Shown here in pieces: positions 35,645 through 45,090 of a stretch of 64,000 nucleotides of DNA. This DNA comes from Acidobacteriota bacterium (GTDB taxonomy: Bacteria > Acidobacteriota > Vicinamibacteria > Vicinamibacterales > UBA2999), in NCBI GenBank assembly GCA_963169195.1, contig CAUJDN010000014.1:58074-122073 (forward strand), given 5' to 3'. Below the pieces are notes generated by a model. It was given only the letters and a program-made list of their open reading frames with translations. It searched no databases and had not been told where the DNA came from. Position 1 is the first letter of the stretch. Every line of letters starts with the position of its first letter. The position numbers and the translations under genes are program-made.

Positions 35645-37539
35645 GCCGCCTCGTCGTCGGCACGGCCGGACACATCGACCACGGCAAGAGCACGCTCGTC
35701 CACGCCCTGACCGGGATCGACCCGGACCGGCTCAAGGAGGAGAAGGCCCGCGGGATCACCATCGAGCTGGGCTTCGCGCACGCCACGATCGGTACGGCGC
35801 ACATCGCCTTCGTGGACGTACCCGGCCACGAGCGCTTCGTCCGGACCATGCTCGCCGGCGTGGGCGGCGTCGACTTCGTGATGCTCGTGGTGGCGGCCGA
35901 CGAGAGCGTGATGCCCCAGACGCGCGAGCACTTCGACATCTGCCGCCTGCTCGGCGTCGCCGATGGCTGCACGGTGATGACCAAGGCGGATGCGGTGGAT
36001 GCGGACACGCGGGCGCTGGTGGCGCTGGAGGTCGCGGACCTGGTGCGCGGCTCGTTCCTCGAGGGCAGGCCGCTGGTGGTGGTGTCGGCGCGCACCGGCG
36101 AAGGCCTCGACGAACTGCGGGCGGTCCTGGGCGAGGCCGCGGCTCGCCCCCGGCGACGGCCCGAGGACGGCGCGGCGAGACTGCCCATCGATCGCGTGTT
36201 CACGATGCGCGGCTTCGGCACGGTGATTACCGGCACGCTGGTGTCCGGCCGGATTGTCGCCGGCGACGAACTGGCGCTGCTGCCCGGGGACCGGGTGGCC
36301 AGAGTGCGGGGCATCCAGGTGCACGGGCAGGCCCAGGAGGTGGTCGCTGCCGGGCAGCGTGCGGCCATCAACCTTGGCGGTGTCGAACTCGCCGACGTCG
36401 CCCGCGGGCAGACGCTGGCGACGGCGGGCTCGCTCGCCGTGACCCGGCGGGCCGACGTCGATCTCGAACTGCTGGCCTCCGCGCGCGCGCTCAGGCACGG
36501 CGCACGCCTGCGCGTCCACCACGGTACCGCCGAGGTGCTCGCCCGCGTGTCTCTCGCCGGCGACGAGGTGGCGGAGGTCCCGGCCGGACGCCGGGCGCCG
36601 GCGCGCCTTCGCCTCGAGACCGCGGCGGCGCTCACGCGGGGCGACCGCCTCATCCTTCGCAGCTACTCGCCGCCCTTCACGATCGGTGCGGCCACGGTGC
36701 TGGACCCCGCCCCGACAGCACCCGGTGTCCGCAGTGCGGCAGGGCTCGCGAGGCTCGCAGCGTTGCGCGGTGCGGACGGGCCTGCGGCCCTGGCGGCGAT
36801 GGTGCGTGGCCGCGGCTTGCGAGGCCTGCCGCTCGTCGATGTCGTGGCCCGGGCCGGAATCGCCCCCGGCCAGGTGGAGGCGGCGTGCCGGACCCTGGAG
36901 CAGGCCGGCACGGTGCGGCGCGCGGGTGACTGCCTCGTGTCAGCCGCGGCGCTGGCAGAGGTGTCGAACAAGGTGGCCACGCTGGTGGCCGAATGCCACC
37001 GGCAGAACCCGATCAGCGACGGCCTGCCGCGCGAGGAGGCGCGGGCACGGCTGTTTGGCGGCGTCGAGCCCGCCGTCTTCGAGACGGTCATGCGCCAGCT
37101 GGTCACGGACCGCGTGCTCGTGGACCGCGACCGCCTGGCGCTCGTCGCCCATCGCGTGGCGCTGCCAGGGGGCGAAGCCGCCGTGGCAGCCGTGGAAGCG
37201 GCGTATCGCGCATCCGGGCTCACGCCGCCCGACCGGGCCACGATTGCCGCGCGGGCGGGGGTGGCGGCCGCGGCCGCGGAAACGGCGACCACCTACCTGT
37301 TGCGGCAGAAAACCCTGGTGAAGCTCGATACCCTGGTGCTGCACCGGGACGCGCTCGAAGGGCTCAAGCGCGACATGGCCGCGATGAAGGCGGCTGCGGC
37401 CGGTCGAACCGTGACGCTGGACGTCGGGACGTTCAAGGACCGCTACGGCGTGACACGCAAGTTCGCGATCCCGTTGCTGGAGTACCTGGACCGGGAACGG
37501 ATCACGCGGCGCGTCGGTGACGCCCGCGTGCTCCTCTGA
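35641..37539 (+). CDS. selB: Selenocysteine-specific elongation factor SelB
   Basis: A 632-residue SelB, the GTPase that brings Sec-tRNA to UGA codons. G1 is [14 protein letters not shown]3 is VDVPGHERF and G4 is TKAD. These are followed by EF-Tu-like domains II-III and about 270 C-terminal residues of winged-helix repeats that bind the SECIS hairpin; the final repeat holds [20 protein letters not shown]. Its presence implies selenoprotein synthesis in this organism, although selA, selC and selD are not in the window. It is coupled to rnr by ATGA. Confidence 0.94.
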   Translation: MSRLVVGTAGHIDHGKSTLVHALTGIDPDRLKEEKARGITIELGFAHATIGTAHIAFVDVPGHERFVRTMLAGVGGVDFVMLVVAADESVMPQTREHFDICRLLGVADGCTVMTKADAVDADTRALVALEVADLVRGSFLEGRPLVVVSARTGEGLDELRAVLGEAAARPRRRPEDGAARLPIDRVFTMRGFGTVITGTLVSGRIVAGDELALLPGDRVARVRGIQVHGQAQEVVAAGQRAAINLGGVELADVARGQTLATAGSLAVTRRADVDLELLASARALRHGARLRVHHGTAEVLARVSLAGDEVAEVPAGRRAPARLRLETAAALTRGDRLILRSYSPPFTIGAATVLDPAPTAPGVRSAAGLARLAALRGADGPAALAAMVRGRGLRGLPLVDVVARAGIAPGQVEAACRTLEQAGTVRRAGDCLVSAAALAEVSNKVATLVAECHRQNPISDGLPREEARARLFGGVEPAVFETVMRQLVTDRVLVDRDRLALVAHRVALPGGEAAVAAVEAAYRASGLTPPDRATIAARAGVAAAAAETATTYLLRQKTLVKLDTLVLHRDALEGLKRDMAAMKAAAAGRTVTLDVGTFKDRYGVTRKFAIPLLEYLDRERITRRVGDARVLL

Positions 37540-37549
37540 CGGGGGAAGC

Positions 37550-37723
37550 TCAGTCCTGCTTCTCCTGGCCTTCCTTCATGGAGGAGCGGAAGTTCTTGAT
37601 GCCCGCGCCAATACCCTTGCCCAGTTCCGGCAGGCGGTTGGCGCCGAAGATGAGGATCACGATCGCCAGAATGATCAACATCTCTGGCAGGCCGAGTGGT
37701 CCGAACAACGCGAGGACCTCCAT
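37550..37723 (-). CDS. tatA: Sec-independent protein translocase subunit TatA/E
   Basis: A 57-residue TatA-type protein: a short periplasmic start, one transmembrane helix ([19 protein letters not shown]), a hinge, and the amphipathic helix [21 protein letters not shown]. It forms the twin-arginine translocation pore. ATG 37723 is preceded by AGGAG 7-8 nt upstream; an in-frame upstream extension is not credible for the family. tatB and tatC are not adjacent. The gene converges on selB and is divergent from the TonB gene. Confidence 0.92.
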   Translation of the reverse strand: MEVLALFGPLGLPEMLIILAIVILIFGANRLPELGKGIGAGIKNFRSSMKEGQEKQD

Positions 37724-37733
37724 GTGAACAGCT

Positions 37734-37751
37734 CCTTCGGCTGCCCGAAGG
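37734..37751 (-). promoter_or_regulatory. Hairpin touching the tatA ribosome-binding site
   Basis: CCTTCGG and CCGAAGG form a perfect 7-bp stem with a 4-nt loop on the tatA leader. The 3' arm ends inside AAGGAG, the Shine-Dalgarno sequence of tatA, so folding could limit translation. Confidence 0.45.
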
Positions 37752-37765
37752 CAACCTGAGCCTCG

Positions 37766-37774
37766 ATTGTAGCA
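37766..37774 (-). promoter_or_regulatory. Extended -10 TGCTACAAT for tatA
   Basis: On the minus strand TGCTACAAT occupies 37774-37766. A transcript would start near 37759, giving a leader of about 35 nt that contains the hairpin at 37734-37751. Confidence 0.5.
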
Positions 37775-37793
37775 CCGAAGCCACGCGTCCTCT

Positions 37794-37821
37794 GCCGGCG
37801 TCATACCCGTATGGCGTCGGC
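37794..37821. promoter_or_regulatory. Imperfect 28-bp palindrome between tatA and tonB-like genes
   Basis: GCCGGCGTCATAC and GTATGGCGTCGGC are inverted repeats (11 of 13 matching) around CC. The site lies in the divergent intergenic region and could be an operator. Confidence 0.35.
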
Positions 37822-37878
37822 TTTGCACTTGTCAGTGCCGGACCCCTCGTTCACAATGGTTTCAGTGGCGATCCCGGC

Positions 37879-38778
37879 ATGACCCTACCGACCACGCCCC
37901 CGCTGCCAGAGGCCCCGGGAGGGCCCCTCCACGTGCGGGCCGATCGGCCGGTGGACGTGCGGTTTTCCTTCGAAACCCGCCAATCTCGCGTCGGTGTGCT
38001 GTCGTCGGTCGGTGCCCACGTCCTGATGCTCATCGTGGGCATTCTCATGGCCCGCTACGAACCGCCCCGGCCCGTCTACGAGCCGCCGCCGGACATCCCT
38101 GTGGACCGCATCGTCTGGATCGCGGAGCCAGGCCCCGGCGGGGGCGGTGGCGGCGGTGGCAACAGGACGCCCGAGCCGCCGCGGACCGCCGAGCTCCCGG
38201 GCAAGGACAAGCTCACGGTCCCGGTCGAGAAGAAGCCGGACCTGACGCCGCCGCCGCCGAAGGTCGAGGAGCCGCCACCGCCCCTTGAGGCCATCAACAT
38301 CCCAGCCGTGAACATGGCGGCGGCGCAGCAGATGCTGCCCGGCACCATCCAGAGCGCCAACGTCTCCACCGAGTCGCAGGGAGCCGGCACCGGCGGCGGT
38401 GCCGGTACGGGCACGGGCACGGGCATCGGCGAAGGGCAGGGGTCGGGCCTGGGCAAGGGGTTCGGCGGCGGCACCGGTGGCGGCGCGTACCGGCTCGGAT
38501 CCGGCATCACGTCGCCCCGGATCCTTCGGGAGGTGAAGCCGCAGTACACCGCCGATGCCATGCGGGCGAAGGTCCAGGGCTCGGTCTGGCTCGAGTGCAT
38601 CGTCATGCCGGACGGCTCGGTTGGCGATGTGCGGGTGACGCGCTCGCTCGACCCCATCTTCGGCCTCGACCAGGAAGCCATCAAGGCGGCCAAGCAATGG
38701 CGCTTCGTGCCGGGGATGCGCCAGGGCGAGCCCGTGCCGGTCATCATCACCATCGAGCTCACCTTCACGCTCAGGTAG
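37879..38778 (+). CDS. TonB-family energy transducer
   Basis: A 299-residue TonB-like protein. A cytoplasmic N-terminus of about 40 residues precedes one transmembrane helix (VGVLSSVGAHVLMLIVGILM). A long periplasmic linker follows: first Pro-rich with polyglycine, later a Gly/Thr repeat region. The C-terminal TonB domain starts near ILREVKPQYTADAMRAKVQG and contains the typical VSWL-like and AIKAAKQWRFVPGMRQGEPV segments. It would pass proton-motive energy to receptors such as the one at 51274. ATG 37879 fits this layout; the frame is open further upstream. ExbB/ExbD are not nearby. Confidence 0.88.
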   Translation: MTLPTTPPLPEAPGGPLHVRADRPVDVRFSFETRQSRVGVLSSVGAHVLMLIVGILMARYEPPRPVYEPPPDIPVDRIVWIAEPGPGGGGGGGGNRTPEPPRTAELPGKDKLTVPVEKKPDLTPPPPKVEEPPPPLEAINIPAVNMAAAQQMLPGTIQSANVSTESQGAGTGGGAGTGTGTGIGEGQGSGLGKGFGGGTGGGAYRLGSGITSPRILREVKPQYTADAMRAKVQGSVWLECIVMPDGSVGDVRVTRSLDPIFGLDQEAIKAAKQWRFVPGMRQGEPVPVIITIELTFTLR

Positions 38779-38856
38779 GGCCGCGGCCGGGCGCGCGGGG
38801 CCCGCGCCGACGGCGCGCGTGTGGGCCGCCCTTCGGGCGGTGGGATAATGGCGGCA

Positions 38857-39651
38857 ATGCTCGGGAAGCGGGTTGGCCTGTCGGTCCTGTGCGCGGGCGG
38901 CGTCGTGGCCGCGCTTGCGCTCGGCCGCGCCGCGGCACAGCAGCCGCTGTTCGCGAAGCAGCCGGACGCCTTGAAGGTGAGCGTCGTGCGCACCTATCCG
39001 CACGACCGGAACGCCTTCACGCAGGGGCTCATCTGGCGCGACGGGATGCTCTACGAGAGCACGGGCCTCGTCGGGCGCTCGTCGCTGCGCAAAGTGGACC
39101 TCGCCACCGGGGCGGTGACGCAGCAGGTCCCGGTCCCCAGCCCCTACTTCGCCGAGGGCCTGGCCGACGTCGGCAACCGCCTCTTCCAGCTCACCTGGCA
39201 GCACGGCCGCGTGTTTCTCTATGACAAGAACACGCTGGGGCGGGTCGGCGAGCTCGCCTACCAGGGCGAGGGCTGGGGCCTCTGCCACGACGGCACGTCG
39301 CTCGTGATGAGCAACGGCGGCGACGCGCTCACCGTGCGCTCGCCGGCCACCTTTGCCGTCACGCGCACGGTGAACGTGACCATGGGCGGCCGGCCGCTGG
39401 ATCGGATCAACGAGCTCGAATGCGTCGGCGGGGACGTCTACGCGAACGTCTGGACCACCGACACCATCGTGCGCATCGATCTGAAGACCGGCGTCGTCAC
39501 GGCGCGCGTGGACGCCTCGAGCCTGTTGGCTCCGGCCGAGCGGCTCGGCGTGGACGTGCTGAATGGCATCGCCTACGACCCGTCCGATCGCACGTTCCTC
39601 ATCACGGGCAAGCTCTGGCCGAAGCTGTTCCGGGTCAGATTCGTGCGATAG
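38857..39651 (+). CDS. Exported glutaminyl-peptide cyclotransferase (type I, beta-propeller)
   Basis: A 264-residue secreted glutaminyl cyclase like those of plants and Xanthomonas, converting N-terminal Gln to pyroglutamate. A signal peptide ends near GRAAAQQ. The enzyme domain begins YPHDRNAFTQGLIW and shows propeller repeats with GEGWGLCHDG and the conserved INELECVGGDVYANVW, NGIAYDP and LITGKLWPKLF stretches. ATG 38857 is chosen because GATAAT ends 7 nt before it; the ATG at 38848 lies inside that hexamer. A CCGCCC/GGGCGG hairpin (38826-38840) lies just upstream and may end the TonB transcript. Confidence 0.9.
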   Translation: MLGKRVGLSVLCAGGVVAALALGRAAAQQPLFAKQPDALKVSVVRTYPHDRNAFTQGLIWRDGMLYESTGLVGRSSLRKVDLATGAVTQQVPVPSPYFAEGLADVGNRLFQLTWQHGRVFLYDKNTLGRVGELAYQGEGWGLCHDGTSLVMSNGGDALTVRSPATFAVTRTVNVTMGGRPLDRINELECVGGDVYANVWTTDTIVRIDLKTGVVTARVDASSLLAPAERLGVDVLNGIAYDPSDRTFLITGKLWPKLFRVRFVR

Positions 39652-39669
39652 CCAATCACCACCCGCGAC

Positions 39670-40011
39670 ATGGTGTCCTCCTTCGGGGAAATCGAGCGTC
39701 CCTGCAAGGTGCGGCCGGGCACGCGCGTCAAGCCGTCCGACTTCGATCCGGGCTGGCAGGGCGGAGGCGCGCTGGCCGATCTCAGCCGCGACGAGCGCAA
39801 GGAGCGGGCCCATGAGTTCCTGGCGCAGAACATCGCCGACCTGGCGGAGGCCCAGGAACGGCTCTGGGCCAGGCGGAGAAACAGCCACGGCTGGAGGGGT
39901 CGGCGGCCGGGCCGATGGGGCGGGCGCCGCCGGGATGACAAAAGGCCCGGCAGGACCGAAGTCCCGCCGGGCCCCAATCACCCGATCGGCCAATCATCAA
40001 GCACCCGATGA
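39670..40011 (+). pseudogene. N-terminal relic of a polyphosphate kinase 2 (PPK2) gene
   Basis: The first 70 residues resemble the start of PPK2-family enzymes: CKVRPGTRVKPSDFDPGW, then ERAHEFLAQNIADLAEAQERL. In intact enzymes this leads directly into a Walker A (QGMDAAGKDG-like). Here the frame runs into Arg/Gly-rich sequence after ERLWARRR and stops at 40011; no kinase core is found in any frame. The last part overlaps the groEL terminator. It is best read as a truncated gene whose 3' part was lost, though homology is judged by eye. Confidence 0.55.
39944..39973 (-). terminator. Rho-independent terminator of groES-groEL (UUCG loop)
   Basis: A 13-bp stem with one mismatch (arms 39944-39956 and 39961-39973) closes a TTCG loop on the minus strand and is followed by TTTT. 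It lies about 80 bp past the groEL stop codon. Confidence 0.85.
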
Positions 40012-40050
40012 ATCGCCGATCGTCCATCGGCCAGCGTCAACGGGTGCCCG

Positions 40051-41992
<1,942 letters not shown>

Positions 41993-42121
41993 CGTCGTTA
42001 CTCCGTCCTGCTGAGGGGTTCACTGCGAGTCCCAGGGGCGCGGCACGGGGGCCGTCGCCTGCCACTGAGCGCGACTGTCAGGGGTGTTCATCGCTCTGCT
42101 AGCACTCGACCCCTTGCGAAG

Positions 42122-42148
42122 CTAGCAGTCAGTATTGCCGACTGCTAA
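42122..42148 (-). promoter_or_regulatory. CIRCE-like HrcA operator of groESL (variant)
   Basis: On the minus strand TTAGCAGTC, nine bases, GACTGCTAG. The canonical CIRCE is TTAGCACTC-N9-GAGTGCTAA; the same C/G position is swapped in both arms, keeping the dyad. It overlaps the end of the -10 hexamer, the expected place for repression by HrcA. A weaker second copy with one good half-site, CTAGCACTC, lies at 42099-42125. Confidence 0.75.
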
Positions 42149-42177
42149 GTGTAGGAAGACCGCGCGCACCTTGTCAA
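42148..42177 (-). promoter_or_regulatory. groESL promoter TTGACA-18-TACACT
   Basis: On the minus strand TTGACA (42177-42172), an 18-nt spacer and TACACT (42153-42148). The CIRCE-like repeat begins at the last base of the -10. Predicted leader length is about 145 nt. Confidence 0.8.
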
Positions 42178-42233
42178 GGGCCTCGCGGGCGCCGGCGGCG
42201 CGGGCCATGGGACCAACGGGCCGGCCCCGCCGG

Positions 42234-42440
42234 TCAGCGCGGCCTGATCTTCAGTTCCTTGATCTTCCGGGTCAGGGTGTTGCGATGCACGCCCAGCGTG
42301 TCCGCGGCACGGCAGAGGTTGCCGTCGCTCTGCTGGACCACCCGCGCGATGAACCGCTTCTCGAATTCCCGCTGCGCATCCTGGTACCGGATGCCCTTGT
42401 CGACCATGTCGGCCACGAGCTGATCGAGGATCTCACGCAC
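42234..42440 (-). CDS. Small Fis-type helix-turn-helix protein
   Basis: A 68-residue protein. A helical N-terminus (MREILDQLVADMVDKG) probably dimerises. The C-terminal HTH_8 Fis motif GNLCRAADTLGVHRNTLTRKIKEL is the same fold as the DNA-binding end of NtrC-type activators, and the total size is below that of E. coli Fis (98). It could be a nucleoid or local regulator. The GTG start lies 30 bp after purC, so the two are probably co-transcribed. It stands between purC and the groESL promoter on the same strand. Confidence 0.8.
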   Translation of the reverse strand: MREILDQLVADMVDKGIRYQDAQREFEKRFIARVVQQSDGNLCRAADTLGVHRNTLTRKIKELKIRPR

Positions 42441-42470
42441 GAGGCGCCACCTTCCGGGCGGGTGAGCCGG

Positions 42471-43382
42471 TCATCGCGCCGCCGTGGGCAGGTCGGCGCC
42501 CGTCAGGCGGCGGTAGGCGTCCAGGTACTTCTCGCGCGTGCGAGCCACGACGTCAGGCGGCAGCGAGGGCACCGGCGGTTGCTTGTTCCACCGGATGGAC
42601 TCCAGGTAGTCGCGCACGTACTGCTTGTCGAAGCTCGGCTGCGGCCCGCCGGGCGCGTACTCGTCCGCCGGCCAGTAGCGGGACGAGTCGGGCGTCATCA
42701 TCTCGTCGATGAGCAGCAGCTCACCGGCGTCCGTCAGGCCGAACTCGAACTTCGTGTCGGCCAGGATGATGCCGCACGCGGCCGCATGGGCCACCCCGAA
42801 GGCGTAGAGCGCCAGCGTGAGCGCCTTGAGCCGCCCCAGCAGGCCGGCGCCGACGACCGCGGCCGCCTCCGCCTCGCTGATGTTCTCGTCGTGCCCGGAC
42901 TCCGCCTTGGTCGCCGGGGTGAAGATCGGCTCCGGCAGCCGATCCGACTCCCGCAGCCCCGGCGGGAGCGCGATGCCGCAGACCGCTCCGTGGGCCTTGT
43001 AGTCCTTCCATCCCGAGCCCGAGATGTACCCGCGCGCCACGCACTCCACGGGCAGCGGCGTCGTGCGGCGCACCAGCATCGATCGTCCTTCGAGCACGCG
43101 GGCGTACGCGTGCGCGGCCGCCGGGTACTCCGCCACCTCCGTGCTGATCACGTGATTGGGCACGATGTGCCGCGTGCGCGCGAACCAGAACGCCGACAGC
43201 TGCGTGAGGATGCGGCCCTTGTCGGGAATCCCAGACCCCAGCACGTAATCGAACGCGGAGATGCGATCGGTCGCGACGATGAGCAGGGCGTCGTTCACCG
43301 CATACACGTCACGCACCTTGCCGCGACGGACGAGGCCGAGGCCTTCGAACGACGTGTCCAGAATGGGAGTAATGGCGCTCAC
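42471..43382 (-). CDS. purC: SAICAR synthetase (phosphoribosylaminoimidazole-succinocarboxamide synthase)
   Basis: A 303-residue PurC of the longer, yeast-like type that couples aspartate to CAIR in purine synthesis. Signatures are VRRGKVRDVYAV, LLIVATDRISAFD, PVECVARGYISGSGW with SAICAR loops, CGIILADTKFEFG and LIDEMMTPDSSRYWP. GTG 43382 is preceded 13 nt upstream by TAGGAT and by no Shine-Dalgarno sequence. A longer in-frame extension exists but contains non-conserved sequence. Followed by the Fis-type gene. Confidence 0.95.
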   Translation of the reverse strand: MSAITPILDTSFEGLGLVRRGKVRDVYAVNDALLIVATDRISAFDYVLGSGIPDKGRILTQLSAFWFARTRHIVPNHVISTEVAEYPAAAHAYARVLEGRSMLVRRTTPLPVECVARGYISGSGWKDYKAHGAVCGIALPPGLRESDRLPEPIFTPATKAESGHDENISEAEAAAVVGAGLLGRLKALTLALYAFGVAHAAACGIILADTKFEFGLTDAGELLLIDEMMTPDSSRYWPADEYAPGGPQPSFDKQYVRDYLESIRWNKQPPVPSLPPDVVARTREKYLDAYRRLTGADLPTAAR

Positions 43383-43395
43383 GGGAGGAACACCG

Positions 43396-43401
43396 ATCCT
43401 A
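43396..43401 (-). promoter_or_regulatory. -10-like TAGGAT close to the purC start
   Basis: TAGGAT on the minus strand ends 13 nt before the purC GTG. A transcript would carry only a few bases of leader. Confidence 0.3.
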
Positions 43402-43424
43402 GCGAGCCGGTGGCGACGGCGCAA

Positions 43425-43515
43425 GACACAGATTGGGACGCCGAGGGGCGCCGAGAGCGCAGATGGGACGCAGATGACCGCGTAAGCTGCGTTCCATCGG
43501 CGTCCTATCTGTGTC
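43425..43515. repeat. 91-bp nested palindromic element (REP/MITE-like)
   Basis: The outer arms GACACAGATTGGGACGCC and GGCGTCCTATCTGTGTC pair with few mismatches. Inside, GATGGGACGCAG (43473 onward) pairs with CTGCGTTCCATC. The whole could fold as one long cruciform. It fills most of the purC to flippase intergenic region and contains no gene. Such GCAGATG/GGACGC-rich palindromes look like dispersed non-coding repeats. Confidence 0.65.
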
Positions 43516-43570
43516 CGCCCATTGGTGTTCGGTTCATTGACCGATCCTGGCGGGCGCAGGCGCATCTGCG

Positions 43571-43576
43571 TATAAC
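43571..43576 (+). promoter_or_regulatory. -10-like TATAAC before the flippase-like gene
   Basis: TATAAC ends 11 nt before the TTG start at 43588. No suitably spaced -35 is seen. Confidence 0.35.
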
Positions 43577-43587
43577 ATGTCACTGTC

Positions 43588-44619
43588 TTGCGCGCTGCCC
43601 TCCGCACGATCCTCGCCGTGGCCCTGGCTGTCGGCCTCGTGGCGGTGTTTCTCCGGAATGCCGACGTGTCCCGGGTCTGGGCGGCCATGCGCGGGGCCCG
43701 GACCGACCTGCTGGTCGCGGCCGTCGGCCTCATCATCGTCACCTACGTGGTCCGGGCGGAGCGGTGGCGGTACCTGCTGGCGCCCCTGGGCCCGACGCGG
43801 TTCGGCGTCGCCTTTCGGACGACGGTGATTGGCTTCGCGGCTTCGGCGGTGCTGCCGGCGCGCGCGGGTGAGGTGCTTCGGCCCTACCTGCTGGCCCGTC
43901 GCGAGGGCCTGAGTGCGACCGCGGCGTTTGCCACCATCGTCATCGAGCGGATCCTGGATCTGGTGGCCGTCCTCGTCCTGCTGGCCGCCTATTTCGTGGC
44001 CTTCGATCCCGGCATGGGCGCACGCGACTCGGTGCTGTTCTCGGCCATCCGGATGGGGGGGCTCGTCATGGCGCCGGCGTCCGTGGCGGCGCTGGTGACG
44101 ATGTACGGGCTGGCGGGCCATCCGGACTGGCTCCAGGCGTGGCTGCGGCGGGCCGAGCGCGTGCTGCCGGGCCGGTTGGCGTTCGTGCTGGGCCGCGCGG
44201 TCCGGATGTTCTCTGAAGGGTTTGGTGTGCTGCGCCGCCCGGAGCGCCTCGTGGCGAGTTTCGGCTGGTCGCTGGTGCTGTGGCTCGTCATCAGCGCCGA
44301 GACGTGGGCCGTGGCCCGCGCGCTCGCGATCGACATGCCCTTTGTCGGGGCCTGGCTGATGCTGGCGCTGCTGGTCGTGGGCGTGTCGGTGCCGACGCCG
44401 GGCGGCGTGGGCGGTTTCCACGAGGCCTTCCGCGTCGGGGCGACCTCGTTCTTCGCCGCCGACAACGATGCCGCCGTCGGGGCCGCCATCCTGCTGCACG
44501 CCGTGTCGTTCCTGCCGGTCACCCTCCTGGGCCTCTGGTTCGCGGCCCGCGAAGGGCTCGACTGGAAGGGGTTGAAGCAGATGACCAACCGTGTCGGACC
44601 CGCCGAGGTGGAAGCATGA
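43588..44619 (+). CDS. UPF0104/AglD-type integral membrane protein (flippase-like)
   Basis: A 343-residue membrane protein of the lysylphosphatidylglycerol synthase TM-region family, with about eight helices. Family landmarks are [44 protein letters not shown] and [14 protein letters not shown]. Relatives are MprF flippase domains and AglD-type proteins; lipid or lipid-linked sugar handling is likely but the substrate is unknown. The start is TTG 43588. It is coupled by ATGA to nrdR, a pairing without an obvious functional reason. Confidence 0.85.
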   Translation: MRAALRTILAVALAVGLVAVFLRNADVSRVWAAMRGARTDLLVAAVGLIIVTYVVRAERWRYLLAPLGPTRFGVAFRTTVIGFAASAVLPARAGEVLRPYLLARREGLSATAAFATIVIERILDLVAVLVLLAAYFVAFDPGMGARDSVLFSAIRMGGLVMAPASVAALVTMYGLAGHPDWLQAWLRRAERVLPGRLAFVLGRAVRMFSEGFGVLRRPERLVASFGWSLVLWLVISAETWAVARALAIDMPFVGAWLMLALLVVGVSVPTPGGVGGFHEAFRVGATSFFAADNDAAVGAAILLHAVSFLPVTLLGLWFAAREGLDWKGLKQMTNRVGPAEVEA

Positions 44620-45080
44620 AGTGTCCCTATTGTGGCCACCTGGGAGACAAGGTGGTCGACTCGCGCGAGAGCCGCGAAGGCGACGTGATTCGCCGCCGGC
44701 GCCAGTGCCTGAACGAGGAGTGCCACCGCCGGTTCACCAGCTACGAGCGCATCGACGAGATCCCGTACATGGTGGTGAAGAAGGACGGGACGCGGGAGCG
44801 ATTCGAGCGGCAGAAGCTCATCGCCGGCCTGCTGAAGGCGTGCGAGAAGCGGCCGGTGAGCGTCGCCGCCATCGAGGACGTGGCCGACCGGGTCGAGGCC
44901 ATGCTGCAGGAGCGCGCCGAGAAGGAGATCTCCACGCAGGAGGTGGGGGCCTTCGTCATGGAGGAACTGAAGAAGCTCGACAAGGTGGCCTACGTCCGCT
45001 TCGCGTCGGTCTACCGGCATTTCCGCGACATCGGCGAGTTCATGTCGGAGCTGAAGGACCTGCTCAACTCGAAGGAATAG
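44616..45080 (+). CDS. nrdR: Transcriptional repressor NrdR
   Basis: A 154-residue NrdR, which senses ATP/dATP and represses ribonucleotide reductase genes at NrdR boxes. The N-terminal zinc ribbon has CPYCGH at the start and [14 protein letters not shown]; the ATP-cone follows ([24 protein letters not shown] region), ending with the usual [16 protein letters not shown] 44616 overlaps the upstream stop. No nrd genes are in the window. Confidence 0.97.
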   Translation: MKCPYCGHLGDKVVDSRESREGDVIRRRRQCLNEECHRRFTSYERIDEIPYMVVKKDGTRERFERQKLIAGLLKACEKRPVSVAAIEDVADRVEAMLQERAEKEISTQEVGAFVMEELKKLDKVAYVRFASVYRHFRDIGEFMSELKDLLNSKE

Positions 45081-45090
45081 CGGGAGGGCC

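Noticed and set aside
42099..42125. A second full CIRCE operator
   Set aside because: Only the left half-site CTAGCACTC is good; the right half matches about five of nine bases.
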